64,000 nt of DNA from Holdemania massiliensis (GCF_022440805.1 NZ_JAKNTK010000001.1:3534001-3598000), one strand, 5' to 3'. Positions 16,580 through 26,166 are shown, counted from the stretch's first letter. Program-made: numbers and translations. The notes: generated by a model from the letters alone, not told the origin.

Positions 16580-17428
16580 ATGGCTAAATTTAAAATCGGA
16601 GAATTATCCAAACTGCTGAATATCCCGGAAACGACAATTCGTTACTATGATAAGATGGGCATTGTCGATTCCCATAAAAATAATCACAGCGGATACCGGG
16701 TGTTTAACGAAGTGGACATGCATAACCTGATGCACTATAAGCTCTATCGTTCGTATGGTCTGAATCAGAAACAGGCCCAGCAGTGCATTTATGATTTGAA
16801 TCTGGATGAAATTGATCAGGTTCTAAGCGAAGATGAACAGGACATTGCCCGCCAGATTCGTTTTCTGACGGAAAAGCAGCGAATTGTCCAAGCGAAAAGA
16901 CAGTTTATTGAAGCGCTGGATCATCAGTTAGGAACGCTGCAGGTAATCGAAAGGAAGGCCTGCTGCCTGATCGGCTACCGTCAGCGAAACGGCGGACAAA
17001 CCGCTTTGATTCAGAAAAAAGAGAACTATGATATACTCTCTGACTGGATGGAACGTTTTCCGCTGGTGTCGATGACGCCGTATTTTTTGGAATCTGATTT
17101 CCGCAGTCAGCTTGAACAGGAATACAGCGGACTGATCGTCGAGAAAAAAATTGCTGAGGAATTTAATCTGATCTGCGATGAACGCGTCATGGAACTGCCT
17201 CCTGCCCGCTGCATCAGTTATGTGTTCCATCGGCAAAAAGCAATGACTGTTCCTTTTATCCGCTACATGGAACCGGTCTTCCAGTATCTTGATGAGCATC
17301 AATATGAAGTCTGCGGCACCGTGACTTTTGATCATTATATTGCGCTGAAAAAACACAGCGAGCATCTGTTTTATGGTCGGGTTCTCGTTCCGTTTCGTTC
17401 GATCAACACCCCTGCCTCAACACTTTGA
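16580..17428 (+). CDS. MerR-family transcriptional regulator with C-terminal effector domain
   Basis: 282 residues. The N-terminal winged helix is typical of MerR proteins (FKIGELSKLLNIPETTIRYY, then DKMGIV, YRVF), followed by a coiled helix (residues about 80-120) and a C-terminal domain of about 150 residues resembling the GyrI-like drug/small-molecule binding module of BmrR-type regulators. SD GAGGAAAG before the ATG. It follows the reductase gene on the same strand, and the reductase promoter has a MerR-like architecture, so it probably regulates that gene in response to a small organic molecule. Confidence 0.82.
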   Translation: MAKFKIGELSKLLNIPETTIRYYDKMGIVDSHKNNHSGYRVFNEVDMHNLMHYKLYRSYGLNQKQAQQCIYDLNLDEIDQVLSEDEQDIARQIRFLTEKQRIVQAKRQFIEALDHQLGTLQVIERKACCLIGYRQRNGGQTALIQKKENYDILSDWMERFPLVSMTPYFLESDFRSQLEQEYSGLIVEKKIAEEFNLICDERVMELPPARCISYVFHRQKAMTVPFIRYMEPVFQYLDEHQYEVCGTVTFDHYIALKKHSEHLFYGRVLVPFRSINTPASTL

Positions 17429-17470
17429 TTTCATTGTCCTCTAAGCTCAGCTCGTATTCCTTGCTGAGTA

Positions 17471-17538
17471 AATTAAAAAACCGGCTTTCTTTTGATCAAG
17501 TCCCCCTGGACACCAATCATGTTGAAGCCGGTATTTTT
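17471..17538. terminator. Bidirectional terminator between merR and the ABC operon
   Basis: CCGGCTT and AAGCCGG arms around a long loop, with A6 on the left and TATTTTTAAT on the right, so it can serve both convergent transcripts. Confidence 0.65.
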
Positions 17539-17550
17539 AATTTAAACGAA

Positions 17551-18342
17551 TTACCTTCCCAAAATCGTTCGGTCCGATAAGGCCGCGTGTTCACTGGCAT
17601 ACAGCGCCATGACGTCCTTCACCGTCAGCCGGCGGCGTTCTTCACCTTGATAGATATGCAGAATCTTGCCTTCATTCATCACAATCGTTTTATTGCCATA
17701 AGCAAGTGCATTTTCGATGTTATGCGTAATCATCAGTGTCGTGATATGATCCCGTTCGATGATTTGCTGGGTCAGGGCCATAATCGACTCCGCTGTTCGC
17801 GGATCCAGAGCCGCGGTGTGTTCATCCAAAAGCAGAAGTTTCGGCGTGACCACAGTCGCCATCAATAATGTCAGCGCCTGACGCTGACCGCCCGACAGGT
17901 GACCCGCCGGTGTTTTCATCCGCGTTTCCAATCCGAGATTTAAGGATTTCAGCAGATCGTAAAAGAACTGCTCATCTTTACGGCTGACGCCCAGCTGCAA
18001 AGACCTTCGCTTTCCTCGACTGTATGCCAGTCCCAGATTTTCTTCAATCGTCATCGAAGGCGCTGTTCCCTTGAGCGGATCCTGAAACAGCCGTCCGATC
18101 GCATGCGAACGGCGATGTTCCTTCATCCGGGTCAGATCCTGCCCGTCCAGCATGACCTGTCCTTCGCTTAGCGGCAGACTTCCGGCAATCCCGCCTAAAA
18201 GGGTGCTTTTGCCGGCGCCGTTGGAACCGATCACCGTGGCGAAATCTCCGGCTTCTAAGGTCAGGCTGACATGATCAAGCGCAATTTTTTCATTTACCGT
18301 TCCGGCATTAAAGACCACCGTGGCTTCCCGTACTTCAAGCAT
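17551..18342 (-). CDS. trpZ: ABC transporter ATP-binding protein, tryptophan uptake system
   Basis: 263 residues. Walker A GSNGAGKST, signature LSGGQRQAL, Walker B LLLLDEHTAALDP and an H-loop histidine (MITHNIE) are all present. It overlaps the permease gene by 8 bp and is the last gene of the three-gene operon controlled by the T-box. The set (lipoprotein, LivH-like permease, ATPase) matches the TrpXYZ/TyrABC type of aromatic amino-acid importer. The tryptophan assignment rests on the T-box specifier. Confidence 0.82.
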   Translation of the reverse strand: MLEVREATVVFNAGTVNEKIALDHVSLTLEAGDFATVIGSNGAGKSTLLGGIAGSLPLSEGQVMLDGQDLTRMKEHRRSHAIGRLFQDPLKGTAPSMTIEENLGLAYSRGKRRSLQLGVSRKDEQFFYDLLKSLNLGLETRMKTPAGHLSGGQRQALTLLMATVVTPKLLLLDEHTAALDPRTAESIMALTQQIIERDHITTLMITHNIENALAYGNKTIVMNEGKILHIYQGEERRRLTVKDVMALYASEHAALSDRTILGR

Positions 18343-19213
18343 GGCGTTTCCTCCTTGTTTTCATTTTTCCCTGGATCTGCGGCACCGCCAAGGCCAAGAC
18401 GACTAACGCGGAAGAAAATAATTTCAGATCGCTGGCCGCCAATCCCAGAGAAAGAGCGAACGTCAGCACGAACCGATAAACGATCGTCCCAGCGCAAATC
18501 GACGTCAGATGATGAACCAAGCCGCCCCTGCCAAACAGTGTTTCTCCGATAATGATTGACGCCAATCCCAGCACCAACATGCCCAGGCCGCCGTTGTTGT
18601 CCGCAAACTGCTGCTGCTGCGCCAACAGGCCGCCTGATAAAGCAACCAAGCCGTTGGCCAGCGCCAGGCCAAGGATTTTCATGGAATCCGTGTTGATCGA
18701 GGAAGCCCGCACCATTTCCTCATTGTCCCCCGTGGCCCGTAACGACAGTCCCAGCTGGGTTTTCAAAAACACCGTCAACAGGATCACCAGCACGACGACG
18801 ATCAAAATCAGAATCCCGGTCGTCGCCTGCGGAAATTTCCCTTCAAACAAGGAAAACAACGTGGTCTTTTTATACAGCGATAAATTCGGCTTGCCGCTCA
18901 TAATTCTCAAGTTGACCGAATACAAGCCCGTCATCGTCAGAATCCCCGCCAGAATCGGCTGGATTTTTAAACGGGTATGCAAAAGTCCGGTAATCCCGCC
19001 GGCCAGGATGCCGCCTACAAAGGCAGCTGCCAGCCCCAGCAGCGGATGGCCTGCCAGTGCCAAAACAGCGCTGATTGCCATTCCGGTCACAAAACTGCCG
19101 TCCACGGTCAGATCCGGCGTATTCAAGATCCGAAAAGACAGAAACAAACCCAATGCCAGCACAGAATAAACCAGTCCCAGCTGCAATGTGGAAAAAAATG
19201 TGTCCAGCGACAT
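18335..19213 (-). CDS. trpY: ABC transporter permease, tryptophan uptake system
   Basis: 292 residues with eight to nine hydrophobic segments, of the branched-chain permease (BPD_transp_2) type: LFLSFRILNTPDLTVDGSF near the start and RATGDNEEMVRA in the cytoplasmic coupling region. Second gene of the T-box operon. It lies 26 bp after the binding-protein gene and overlaps the ATPase gene by 8 bp. Confidence 0.82.
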   Translation of the reverse strand: MSLDTFFSTLQLGLVYSVLALGLFLSFRILNTPDLTVDGSFVTGMAISAVLALAGHPLLGLAAAFVGGILAGGITGLLHTRLKIQPILAGILTMTGLYSVNLRIMSGKPNLSLYKKTTLFSLFEGKFPQATTGILILIVVVLVILLTVFLKTQLGLSLRATGDNEEMVRASSINTDSMKILGLALANGLVALSGGLLAQQQQFADNNGGLGMLVLGLASIIIGETLFGRGGLVHHLTSICAGTIVYRFVLTFALSLGLAASDLKLFSSALVVLALAVPQIQGKMKTRRKRHA

Positions 19214-19239
19214 GTTTTAGCGCCTCCTTCCCTTTCTCT

Positions 19240-20229
19240 TTACTGCGGATCGTTTAACAAGACTAACTGCGGATCCGCGGCCACGCTGTCCGGCAGCGTC
19301 AGCTGCAGCTCTTCTAAAGCATCCGCATTGACGTAAATACTGAGATTCTGGTTAAATACCTTCACTGGAATTGCGCTGACCTCCGTCCCCTGAAGCACCT
19401 GATCCACCATCCGTGCCGTTTCCTTGCCCAGATCCACATAATTGATGCCAATGGTCGCCGTTCCGCCATCCATCACCATCGAATCGGCGCCGACATACAC
19501 AGGAATCTGCGCTGAACGAGTAATCTGGGTAACGGTGCTCATCGCCGTTGCGACTGTGTTGTCATTCGGCGAAAACAAAGCGTCGCATTTTTCACTCAGC
19601 ACCTGCACCGCCTGCGCCACCTCAGAGGTGTTGGCGACCGGCGCTTCCATCACCGTCAGTCCCCGTTTTTCGGCAGCGGCCTTGGCCTTGGCGATATTGG
19701 TTTGGGAATTGACCTCACCGACGTTATAAACCATCCCCAAGGTCTTTAAATCCGGCTGCAGCTGCAGTGCCAGATCCAGAATCTGTTCCACTGCCACTTC
19801 ATCGCTGGTCCCAGTAATGTTCTGATCCGGATGTTCCAGGCTCGTAGTCAGTCCGGCCTCCATCGGATCGGTCACCGCCGAGAAGATCACCGGCGTCGTT
19901 TCCGCCAGCTTCGCCGCAGACTGGGCTGTCGGCGTGGCGATGGCCACGACAACGTCCAGCTTTTCCGATTGGAATGACGAAACGATCGAGCCGATATTGC
20001 TTTGTTCCCCCTGGGCATTTTTAAACACAAGCGTGCAGTTTTCCCCATCCTTATAGCCCAAAGCTTCCAGTTCCTCTTTGAAGCTGTCGTAAATCATATT
20101 CAGCGAGGTATGCTCCATCAGCTGAATGATGCCGATCCGCGGACCCTCCACGGTCTTTTTCGAACATCCGGTTAAGCTCATCAAGATTCCTAACGCTAAC
20201 ACCATCATCAATTTTCCTGTTTTTTTCAT
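19240..20229 (-). CDS. trpX: ABC transporter substrate-binding lipoprotein, probably for tryptophan
   Basis: 329 residues with lipoprotein signal (LMSLTGC) and the ABC_sub_bind (COG2984) pattern: RIGIIQLMEHTSLNMIYDSF, VIFSAVTDPMEAGL, GMVYNVGEVNS, INYVDLGKETARM. It captures the ligand outside the membrane and delivers it to the permease. First gene of the operon, preceded by a T-box riboswitch with a UGG specifier, so the ligand is most likely tryptophan. Confidence 0.85.
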   Translation of the reverse strand: MKKTGKLMMVLALGILMSLTGCSKKTVEGPRIGIIQLMEHTSLNMIYDSFKEELEALGYKDGENCTLVFKNAQGEQSNIGSIVSSFQSEKLDVVVAIATPTAQSAAKLAETTPVIFSAVTDPMEAGLTTSLEHPDQNITGTSDEVAVEQILDLALQLQPDLKTLGMVYNVGEVNSQTNIAKAKAAAEKRGLTVMEAPVANTSEVAQAVQVLSEKCDALFSPNDNTVATAMSTVTQITRSAQIPVYVGADSMVMDGGTATIGINYVDLGKETARMVDQVLQGTEVSAIPVKVFNQNLSIYVNADALEELQLTLPDSVAADPQLVLLNDPQ

Positions 20230-20382
20230 ATTCTTTCTCCTCCGGTTTTCATCCTTTTTTTCTCAAAATACTGATGTTTGTTTACAGACGGCTTTTTCAG
20301 CCCGTCCCTCACTCCACATGCGGATGTTATCCATCCTCATCGCCTCCTGTTCTTCTGGCTTTTAAGCGAGAGGATCCCGGAT

Positions 20383-20690
20383 CAATAAAAAAGCCTGCCC
20401 TCGCGGAAAAGTATAAAACTTTCCATCAAGGGCAGGCTGAATTTCCTGCGGTACCACCTTGTTTGAAAAAAGACGTTCACACAGTCTTTTCTCCACTCAC
20501 CAAAAATGCCAACACATTTTCTGCCTTTTAACGTCGGCTCACGTCCGCAGCTACTCGATTTCTCTTTCACTTGGCCCTCTGAGGTCCATTTACCCAGCGG
20601 CATCTCTGTCTGGCTTCCACCTTACCCAAACTCTCTTGAAGCGCCTGTCTGTGCTTGATCTCCCCATCACTGGTTTATCTTCATTCTACA
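20383..20690 (-). ncRNA. T-box riboswitch, tryptophan (UGG) specifier
   Basis: On the minus strand: stem I with AGAGAG and the distal-loop sequence GGTGGAAGCC; specifier region AAATGGACC with UGG at 20588-20586; the T-box core AAGGTGGTACCGC (about 20460-20448), whose bulge pairs with the tRNA end; and an intrinsic terminator with arms AGCCTGCCCT (about 20438-20429) and AGGGCAGGCT (20402-20393) followed by TTTTT. Uncharged tRNA-Trp should favour the antiterminator and switch on the transporter operon that starts at 20229. Confidence 0.9.
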
Positions 20691-20804
20691 CGTCAGAAAG
20701 GAAAAGTCAATGGGATTTTTACCCGGATATTCCTGGTTTTTTCTGCTTTTTCAGCTTTTTTCCCAAGAAAATGGCGCTTTTTACCACTTTTCCTTCTCTC
20801 TTTT

Positions 20805-20832
20805 TTGCCAATCTATAAGATTGTGGTAAAAT
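20805..20832 (+). promoter_or_regulatory. Promoter of the class A PBP gene
   Basis: TTGCCA (20805-20810), 16-nt spacer, TAAAAT (20827-20832), with TG upstream of the -10. It gives a leader of about 60 nt. Confidence 0.65.
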
Positions 20833-20897
20833 AAAGAATGATTCATCAAAATGGATTTCTGCGGAAGTCCCCCACAGAGTAAGGAGAATCAAAGCGA

Positions 20898-23399
20898 ATG
20901 TCAGAACAAAACAAATCTATGGATCCTCAAGAATCCCAAAATAAACCGAAGAAAAAAAAGCGCAGAGGTTCATTAGGGAAGAAAATTGCGATCTTCTTCG
21001 TTTATTTTCTTCTGATTGCCGGTCTGGCGGTTGGCGGAGGCGGCTTATATATCGCTTCTGAAATGATCAAGGATGCGCCTGAAATCAGTTTAAACGATTT
21101 TGAAGGATTGGAGTCATCCCAGATCTATGATCAGGATGGAATTTTGATTACCGAGCTGGGCGCGTATCTGCGTGAAAATATCACTTATGAAGATATGCCC
21201 AATTCGTTAGTTGACGCGTTTGTCGCGATTGAGGACTCACGCTATTTCGAGCATCCCGGCTTCGATGTACCGCGGTTTGCGAAAGCGGCGCTGGAAAATT
21301 TAAAATCCAAGAGCTTCGGTCAGGGCGGTTCCACCTTTACGATGCAGCTTGTAAAAAACACCTACTTCCAGGTGGATGATCTGGAAAACTCCACAATTGC
21401 GGAAAAGTCCGTTGATCGTAAGGTCCAGGAAATCTGGACAGCGCTGAAGCTGGAAAAACAGATTGATAAGAAGCAGATCTTTCAGCTGTATTTGAACAAG
21501 CTGAACTTCGGCGGCAATATCCGCGGCGTGCAGAAAGCGGCGCAGTATTATTTTGGCAAGGACGCAAAAGATCTGAGCTTGGGTGAAAGCGCGCTTTTGG
21601 CAGGGATTATTAACCGGCCTAACGCCTATAATCCGTATGAAAATCTCGATTATGCCACCAACCGGCGCAATACGGTGCTGGATATGATGGTTTATCATGG
21701 CTACATCACTGAAATGGAGGCCGATCTGGCCAAATCCATTCGCGTAGAAGATCTGTTAGTTGGTGAGGACTACACCATTTCGGAAAGCGGCGGACCTTAC
21801 CAGGCTTATGTCGACGCGGTGATTGAAGAAGTCAAGCAGATCACCGGCAAAGATCCGGCCCTGACGCCAATGAAAGTTTACACCAACATGGACCGTACCG
21901 TTCAGGAACAGATCGACGCGATCCAGAAAGGCGAAAATATTGAATATCCGGACGAGCTGATGCAGATCGCGATCGTATCGATGAACAATCAGACCGGTGA
22001 GATCCGCGGCTTAGGCGGCGGACGGAATTATTCCGGAGCGCGTCTGTTAAACCGGGCGATCAGTCAGTTTAAACAGCCGGGCTCAGCGGTAAAACCGTTC
22101 CTGTCCTATGCATTGGCCTTTGAACATCTGGGATGGGCCACCGATCATGTGATTACCGACCGGCCGATTGTATACCGCGGAACCAAAAAGGTCATCAATA
22201 ACTTTGACGGACAGTACCGCGGCGACGTAACGCTGCAGCAGGCTGTGGGTCAGTCGCTGAACACACCGGCAATTCAGACCTTGCAGGAGGTCATCGATAC
22301 GATTGGACGTTCCAAGGTCGTCGATTATCTGCAGAGCTTAGGCTTCTCGCAGGTCAACAGCGACAACTTTGATACCGGCTATGCCATCGGCGGTTCCAGC
22401 TTCCAGGCCAGCGCGACAGAAATGGCCAGCGCGCATGCCGCCATGGTCAACGGCGGACGTTATGTCCAGCCGCACACCGTATCCCGCATTGAATTCAATG
22501 ACGGTACCGCGGATTACGTCGCCGATCACAGCGGCAAACAGGTGATCAGTGAAGAAGCGGCCTACATGTCCAGCACGCTCATGCAGTACTGCGTTGAAGG
22601 TCCTTATTTCAATTACATGCAGGTTTTAAAGCGCAGTTATCCGGTCTATGCCAAAACCGGAACGACAGACTGGGGCAAAGACGGCCTGCGGTTCGGAATC
22701 CCGGAAGGCGCGGCTAAAGATAAATGGATGATCGCTTCGACCAGCCAGACGACCAATGTGGTGTGGGTAGGCTATGATAAAGGCGTGAAGGGTGAAAGCA
22801 CCTATTTCGACAACGCGAAAAGCAAGCTGAACATTCCAGGTCAAATCTGCGAACTGCTTCTGGATGCCAATTATGATGAAGCCGATCCGCCGAAAGCGCT
22901 GACCCGTCCGGATGGGGTGGAGAACATCACTCACATTATCGGAACTTTCCCATATGCTTCACTGGATGGTGTCGATCCAAGTCTGTCGACAACCGGTCTG
23001 ATCAAGAAGGAATACAACAATCTTGTTTCGCCATGGGGCAATTCTGAACAGAAGCTGGAAAGCACCGTCAGCGGCTACATCGATGAATGGGGCGGACTGA
23101 CGATCAACTGGGGCGGCTATCGCGGCGATCTTCCGGCCAATCAAAAGGAAATCAGCTTATCGCAGGGTGACATTTACGTTTACGCTGTCGGACAAAAGCT
23201 ATTTGACTGGAACTGGATTCTCGGCAATCCGTACTACTACGCCAAAGTCTATCTCAACGGCAACCTGTATCATGAAGTCAGCTCCGATCAGCCCACTTAC
23301 TATGACTGGGTTGAAGGCGGCGGCAGCGTTAAAGTCTGCGGCTACTATGTTTACAGCACCGGCTTACACAGTGAGGAACAATGCGTCACCGTACGCTAA
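20898..23399 (+). CDS. ponA: Class A penicillin-binding protein (bifunctional glycosyltransferase/transpeptidase, PBP1A type)
   Basis: 833 residues. Basic cytoplasmic head (KPKKKKRRG), one membrane anchor (about residues 31-55), then a GT51 transglycosylase domain with catalytic EDSRYFEHPGFD near 111 and GGSTFTMQLVKN, and a transpeptidase domain with SAVK near 396 (catalytic Ser), SLN (GQSLNTP) and KTGTTD near 585. After the transpeptidase comes a C-terminal extension of about 150 residues rich in Tyr, Trp and Gly, likely a beta-rich (FN3/PASTA-like) module. It polymerises and cross-links peptidoglycan outside the membrane. SD AAGGAG is 11 nt from the ATG, slightly long. Monocistronic. Confidence 0.92.
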   Translation: MSEQNKSMDPQESQNKPKKKKRRGSLGKKIAIFFVYFLLIAGLAVGGGGLYIASEMIKDAPEISLNDFEGLESSQIYDQDGILITELGAYLRENITYEDMPNSLVDAFVAIEDSRYFEHPGFDVPRFAKAALENLKSKSFGQGGSTFTMQLVKNTYFQVDDLENSTIAEKSVDRKVQEIWTALKLEKQIDKKQIFQLYLNKLNFGGNIRGVQKAAQYYFGKDAKDLSLGESALLAGIINRPNAYNPYENLDYATNRRNTVLDMMVYHGYITEMEADLAKSIRVEDLLVGEDYTISESGGPYQAYVDAVIEEVKQITGKDPALTPMKVYTNMDRTVQEQIDAIQKGENIEYPDELMQIAIVSMNNQTGEIRGLGGGRNYSGARLLNRAISQFKQPGSAVKPFLSYALAFEHLGWATDHVITDRPIVYRGTKKVINNFDGQYRGDVTLQQAVGQSLNTPAIQTLQEVIDTIGRSKVVDYLQSLGFSQVNSDNFDTGYAIGGSSFQASATEMASAHAAMVNGGRYVQPHTVSRIEFNDGTADYVADHSGKQVISEEAAYMSSTLMQYCVEGPYFNYMQVLKRSYPVYAKTGTTDWGKDGLRFGIPEGAAKDKWMIASTSQTTNVVWVGYDKGVKGESTYFDNAKSKLNIPGQICELLLDANYDEADPPKALTRPDGVENITHIIGTFPYASLDGVDPSLSTTGLIKKEYNNLVSPWGNSEQKLESTVSGYIDEWGGLTINWGGYRGDLPANQKEISLSQGDIYVYAVGQKLFDWNWILGNPYYYAKVYLNGNLYHEVSSDQPTYYDWVEGGGSVKVCGYYVYSTGLHSEEQCVTVR

Positions 23400-23404
23400 C
23401 AAAT

Positions 23405-23437
23405 AAAACCGTTTTCCGAAAAGGAGACGGTTTTTTC
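23405..23437 (+). terminator. Rho-independent terminator after ponA
   Basis: AAACCGT / ACGGTTT arms with a T6 tail. Confidence 0.8.
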
Positions 23438-23515
23438 ATACTTTTTTGTCCTCATTTGACCCTTTTCCTTTGGCTATGACCAATTAGAAACCTTTCTTCC
23501 AAGGCTTTTTGAAAC

Positions 23516-23546
23516 AGAAAAAAGAACCTGCCCTAGGCAAGTCCTG
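23516..23546 (-). terminator. Terminator after yqeY
   Basis: Minus strand AGGACTTGCC-TAG-GGCAGGTTCT (including G-U pairs) followed by TTTTTCTG. Confidence 0.7.
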
Positions 23547-23560
23547 ATTTGAAGTCTTTG

Positions 23561-24007
23561 TTATTTCAGAATACGGCTGATCGCGGCATTGACCGATTTG
23601 CCATCCGTTTTTCCCTGATATCGGGCCATCATTTCTTTAATCAGCGTCCCTTTGTTTTTCACAATCGGCTCCAGCTGCAGCTCAGCCATCAAAGCATATA
23701 CCGCTTCATTCAGTTCCTCTTCGCTCATCTGCGCCGGCAGATAGGCTTCGATGATCTCAATTTTGCGCTGAGTTTCGGCAATCAGATCCGGCCGGGAAGC
23801 CGATGTCTGGGCCAGCGAATCCTTGGTCTGCTTCAATTCCTTCTGTACGTACGTCAGCTCTTCTTCTTCACTTAAAGGTTTTCCTGCTTCCTTTTCCGCT
23901 AGGGCAATCGCGGAGATCAATAAACTGCAGACACCATTTTTCACGGTATCTTTTTCTTTCAGGGCCTGCATCTTATCTTTTCTTAATGTCGTTAATAATA
24001 CTCCCAT
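23561..24007 (-). CDS. yqeY: GatB/YqeY domain protein
   Basis: 148 residues, the standard size for YqeY (Asn/Gln amidotransferase-like tail domain). Family pattern: LRKDKMQALKEKDTVKNGV, EKEAGKPLSEEEEL, AYLPAQMSEEEL and a GKTDGKSVNAAI end. Cytoplasmic. It resembles the tRNA-binding tail of GatB but its role is not established. SD AAGGATG before the ATG. In many Firmicutes it follows rpsU; here it stands alone between ponA and a SARP-like regulator gene. Confidence 0.85.
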   Translation of the reverse strand: MGVLLTTLRKDKMQALKEKDTVKNGVCSLLISAIALAEKEAGKPLSEEEELTYVQKELKQTKDSLAQTSASRPDLIAETQRKIEIIEAYLPAQMSEEELNEAVYALMAELQLEPIVKNKGTLIKEMMARYQGKTDGKSVNAAISRILK

Positions 24008-24111
24008 AAAATCATCCTTCTTTCCGTCTTTTTATTTATTATACCCCGTTTTTGAGCTGGGTTTCAACAGCCTTGCCAACAAACCTCCATGCGCCGCAGA
24101 CCAAAGACTGA

Positions 24112-25263
24112 TCAGACTGCTGAAGTTGAGGAGGATTGTTCGATTTTCTGCGCATGATAATAAATTCTGACCTGCGTTGTCGGATATTTGTGATTCAGCC
24201 GCTGACTGAGCCGTTTGACCACCTTATGCACATCTTGTTCCGCGCTCAGCATCAACATCACCGCTAACTGGCAGGCCGCTGTTCGGGTGAAAATATCACA
24301 GGAGCGCAGCTGATTCTTCACAATCCGAATCAAAGCATCCGTGGCCTGATTGCCAAGCTCTGCCGAAACACCCTGGACATCCAGAACTAACAAATAAGAA
24401 TTGATGTCCAATCTTCGGCTTTCGCGCATCCGTGCCTGATACAGCTTGCGGAAAACCGGCTGCTCGCAGAAAAAAGCGGTGCCGTCTTCCTGAGTATTCA
24501 TTTCCTCAATCAGCTCCTGAATGGTGTGCGTCGGCTCCCGTTCTGAGCTGAGGAAGTAAATCAAGGACTTGGACCGGCCTTCAAACTCTACGCCGAATTC
24601 GTGATAAAACCGTTCGGAAATCTGATCAAAATGTTTTAAGGCCCGATTATACTCCTTGGCTTTAACCAGTCCAGATAAATATCGGTAATTGAGATCATCT
24701 GAATACGGATCCAGCGCCAGCGCCCACTGTGTGATCCGCAAAACTGCTTCTGACTTCCCGTTTTGTTCTAACAGCGCCGCCGTATCCTGAACTAAGTTCT
24801 TCACTTTTTCTTTCCAGAATTCACGCAGCGGAAGAATCCACAGAGAAGAATAACCGGCCATCAGCTCACCGCGGACCAGCATTTCAATCCATTCCGGCTT
24901 TTCAGCCAACGTTTCCGGCTTCAGTATATCGAGCTGATGCAAATCAGAATCCACCGGCGCCTGCAGCGAAAATAAATATCCGCGGCTGCCGGTCACGATC
25001 CACTCCTGATCTTTTGTTTCAGCATAAGCCTGAGTACATTTACGTAGACGATGAATCGCAAATTTCAGGGCATTTTGAGGATTGACGGATTCCGGCCAGA
25101 ACAGTTCAATTAACCGTTCATGACTGACTAACTCTCCGCGATGAATAAGGAAATAACAAAGCAGCTCGGTCAGCTGTTTCCCTAAAATTTCGCTGAGTGC
25201 GCGGGACTGACCGTTTTCCTGCAGTGTTGGAACTCCCCAAAGTTTAATAAAATAGCGTTCCAC
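24112..25263 (-). CDS. SARP/BTAD-type transcriptional regulator with a degenerate C-terminal GGDEF-like domain
   Basis: 383 residues from GTG 25263, which has GGAGG 7 nt upstream. Residues 1-100 form an OmpR-like winged helix (LGKQLTELLCYFLIHRGELVS, HRLRKC), followed by a bacterial transcriptional activation domain of TPR type (about 110-240; ALALDPYSDDLNYRYLSGL is typical). The last 120 residues (SYLLVLDVQGVS, LRSCDIFTRTAACQLAVML) look like a nucleotide-cyclase fold in which the GGDEF signature is lost. Such regulators occur in Erysipelotrichia and Clostridia but their targets are unknown. Stands alone. Confidence 0.65.
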   Translation of the reverse strand: MERYFIKLWGVPTLQENGQSRALSEILGKQLTELLCYFLIHRGELVSHERLIELFWPESVNPQNALKFAIHRLRKCTQAYAETKDQEWIVTGSRGYLFSLQAPVDSDLHQLDILKPETLAEKPEWIEMLVRGELMAGYSSLWILPLREFWKEKVKNLVQDTAALLEQNGKSEAVLRITQWALALDPYSDDLNYRYLSGLVKAKEYNRALKHFDQISERFYHEFGVEFEGRSKSLIYFLSSEREPTHTIQELIEEMNTQEDGTAFFCEQPVFRKLYQARMRESRRLDINSYLLVLDVQGVSAELGNQATDALIRIVKNQLRSCDIFTRTAACQLAVMLMLSAEQDVHKVVKRLSQRLNHKYPTTQVRIYYHAQKIEQSSSTSAV

Positions 25264-25402
25264 TTTATTTCCTCCCACAGAATCAGAAGACTTTCGTCCA
25301 GTAAACCTCTGACAATGACTTTATTTTATCAGATCGCCCTGGCAACCTCAAGCATCCTTTATTGCGCATCTTTCGATTTCTGACTCGCCAAGAACGAGAA
25401 GA

Positions 25403-25431
25403 AGCAGAAAAGTCAGGGTGTTGTCCCTGAC
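25403..25431 (-). terminator. Terminator after dapB
   Basis: Minus strand GTCAGGG-ACAACA-CCCTGAC followed by TTTTCTGCTTCTTC. Confidence 0.8.
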
Positions 25432-25458
25432 GGATTGAACGGTGTTTTGCTTGTTTCT

Positions 25459-26166
25459 TCAGCGGCGAAGTCCAAGCCGCTGTGTCAGTAAATCTTCCAT
25501 AGAATACAGACCGGCACCCAGCATCGGAATGGCCTCCACCGCTTCCAATATGCCGCGGATAAAGATTTCACGGCTGTCTGCGGTATGGGTAATCGTGATC
25601 TGTTCGTGATCCCCGCACAAGATCACCGTGTGTTCTCCTGCAATCTGCCGATGCCTCAGCGATGTTACAGAAATCGGTTTTTGATAGCCATAGCGGTCCG
25701 TTGAGAGTCCCTGCAGCGTTTTCTTGAGCATTAGAGCACTGCCGCTGGGCTTATCCTTTTTCTGTTCATGATGAATTTCAAGAATATCACAGTCAAAATA
25801 CTGAGCAATTTCCTTCTGACAGCATTTCAGCATCTTATTGACGATCGTCATGCCAATCGAAAAGTTACTGGCCATGACTACCGGTACACTTTTCGCCCAG
25901 ACTTCAATTTTCTGCTTCTGCGCTTCGCTGTACCCGGTGGTTGCCAGAACCAGAGGAATTCGCTGGGTCTGCATCGCCCGCTCAATCTTGACGAAATTAT
26001 CCGGATGGCTGACATCGATGATCACCTCGGGATGCTGCGGCAGTTCAGCAATCTCCCGATAATACGAGGAGGCGATCAACCCAACACACTGCAGATCTTC
26101 CTTTTCTTCTATCTGGCTTAACAACAAATGGCCCATCGTACCATAACCAACGATAACAATTTTCAT
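25459..26166 (-). CDS. dapB: 4-hydroxy-tetrahydrodipicolinate reductase
   Basis: 235 residues from ATG 26166, six bases after AGGGGGG. N-terminal Rossmann motif VGYGTMGHLL, VLATTGYS, and the catalytic segment ILEIHHEQKKDKPSGSA carrying the paired histidines and the lysine. It reduces HTPA to tetrahydrodipicolinate with NAD(P)H in the lysine/diaminopimelate pathway, in the cytoplasm. A monocistronic dapB away from dapA is common in Firmicutes. Confidence 0.93.
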   Translation of the reverse strand: MKIVIVGYGTMGHLLLSQIEEKEDLQCVGLIASSYYREIAELPQHPEVIIDVSHPDNFVKIERAMQTQRIPLVLATTGYSEAQKQKIEVWAKSVPVVMASNFSIGMTIVNKMLKCCQKEIAQYFDCDILEIHHEQKKDKPSGSALMLKKTLQGLSTDRYGYQKPISVTSLRHRQIAGEHTVILCGDHEQITITHTADSREIFIRGILEAVEAIPMLGAGLYSMEDLLTQRLGLRR

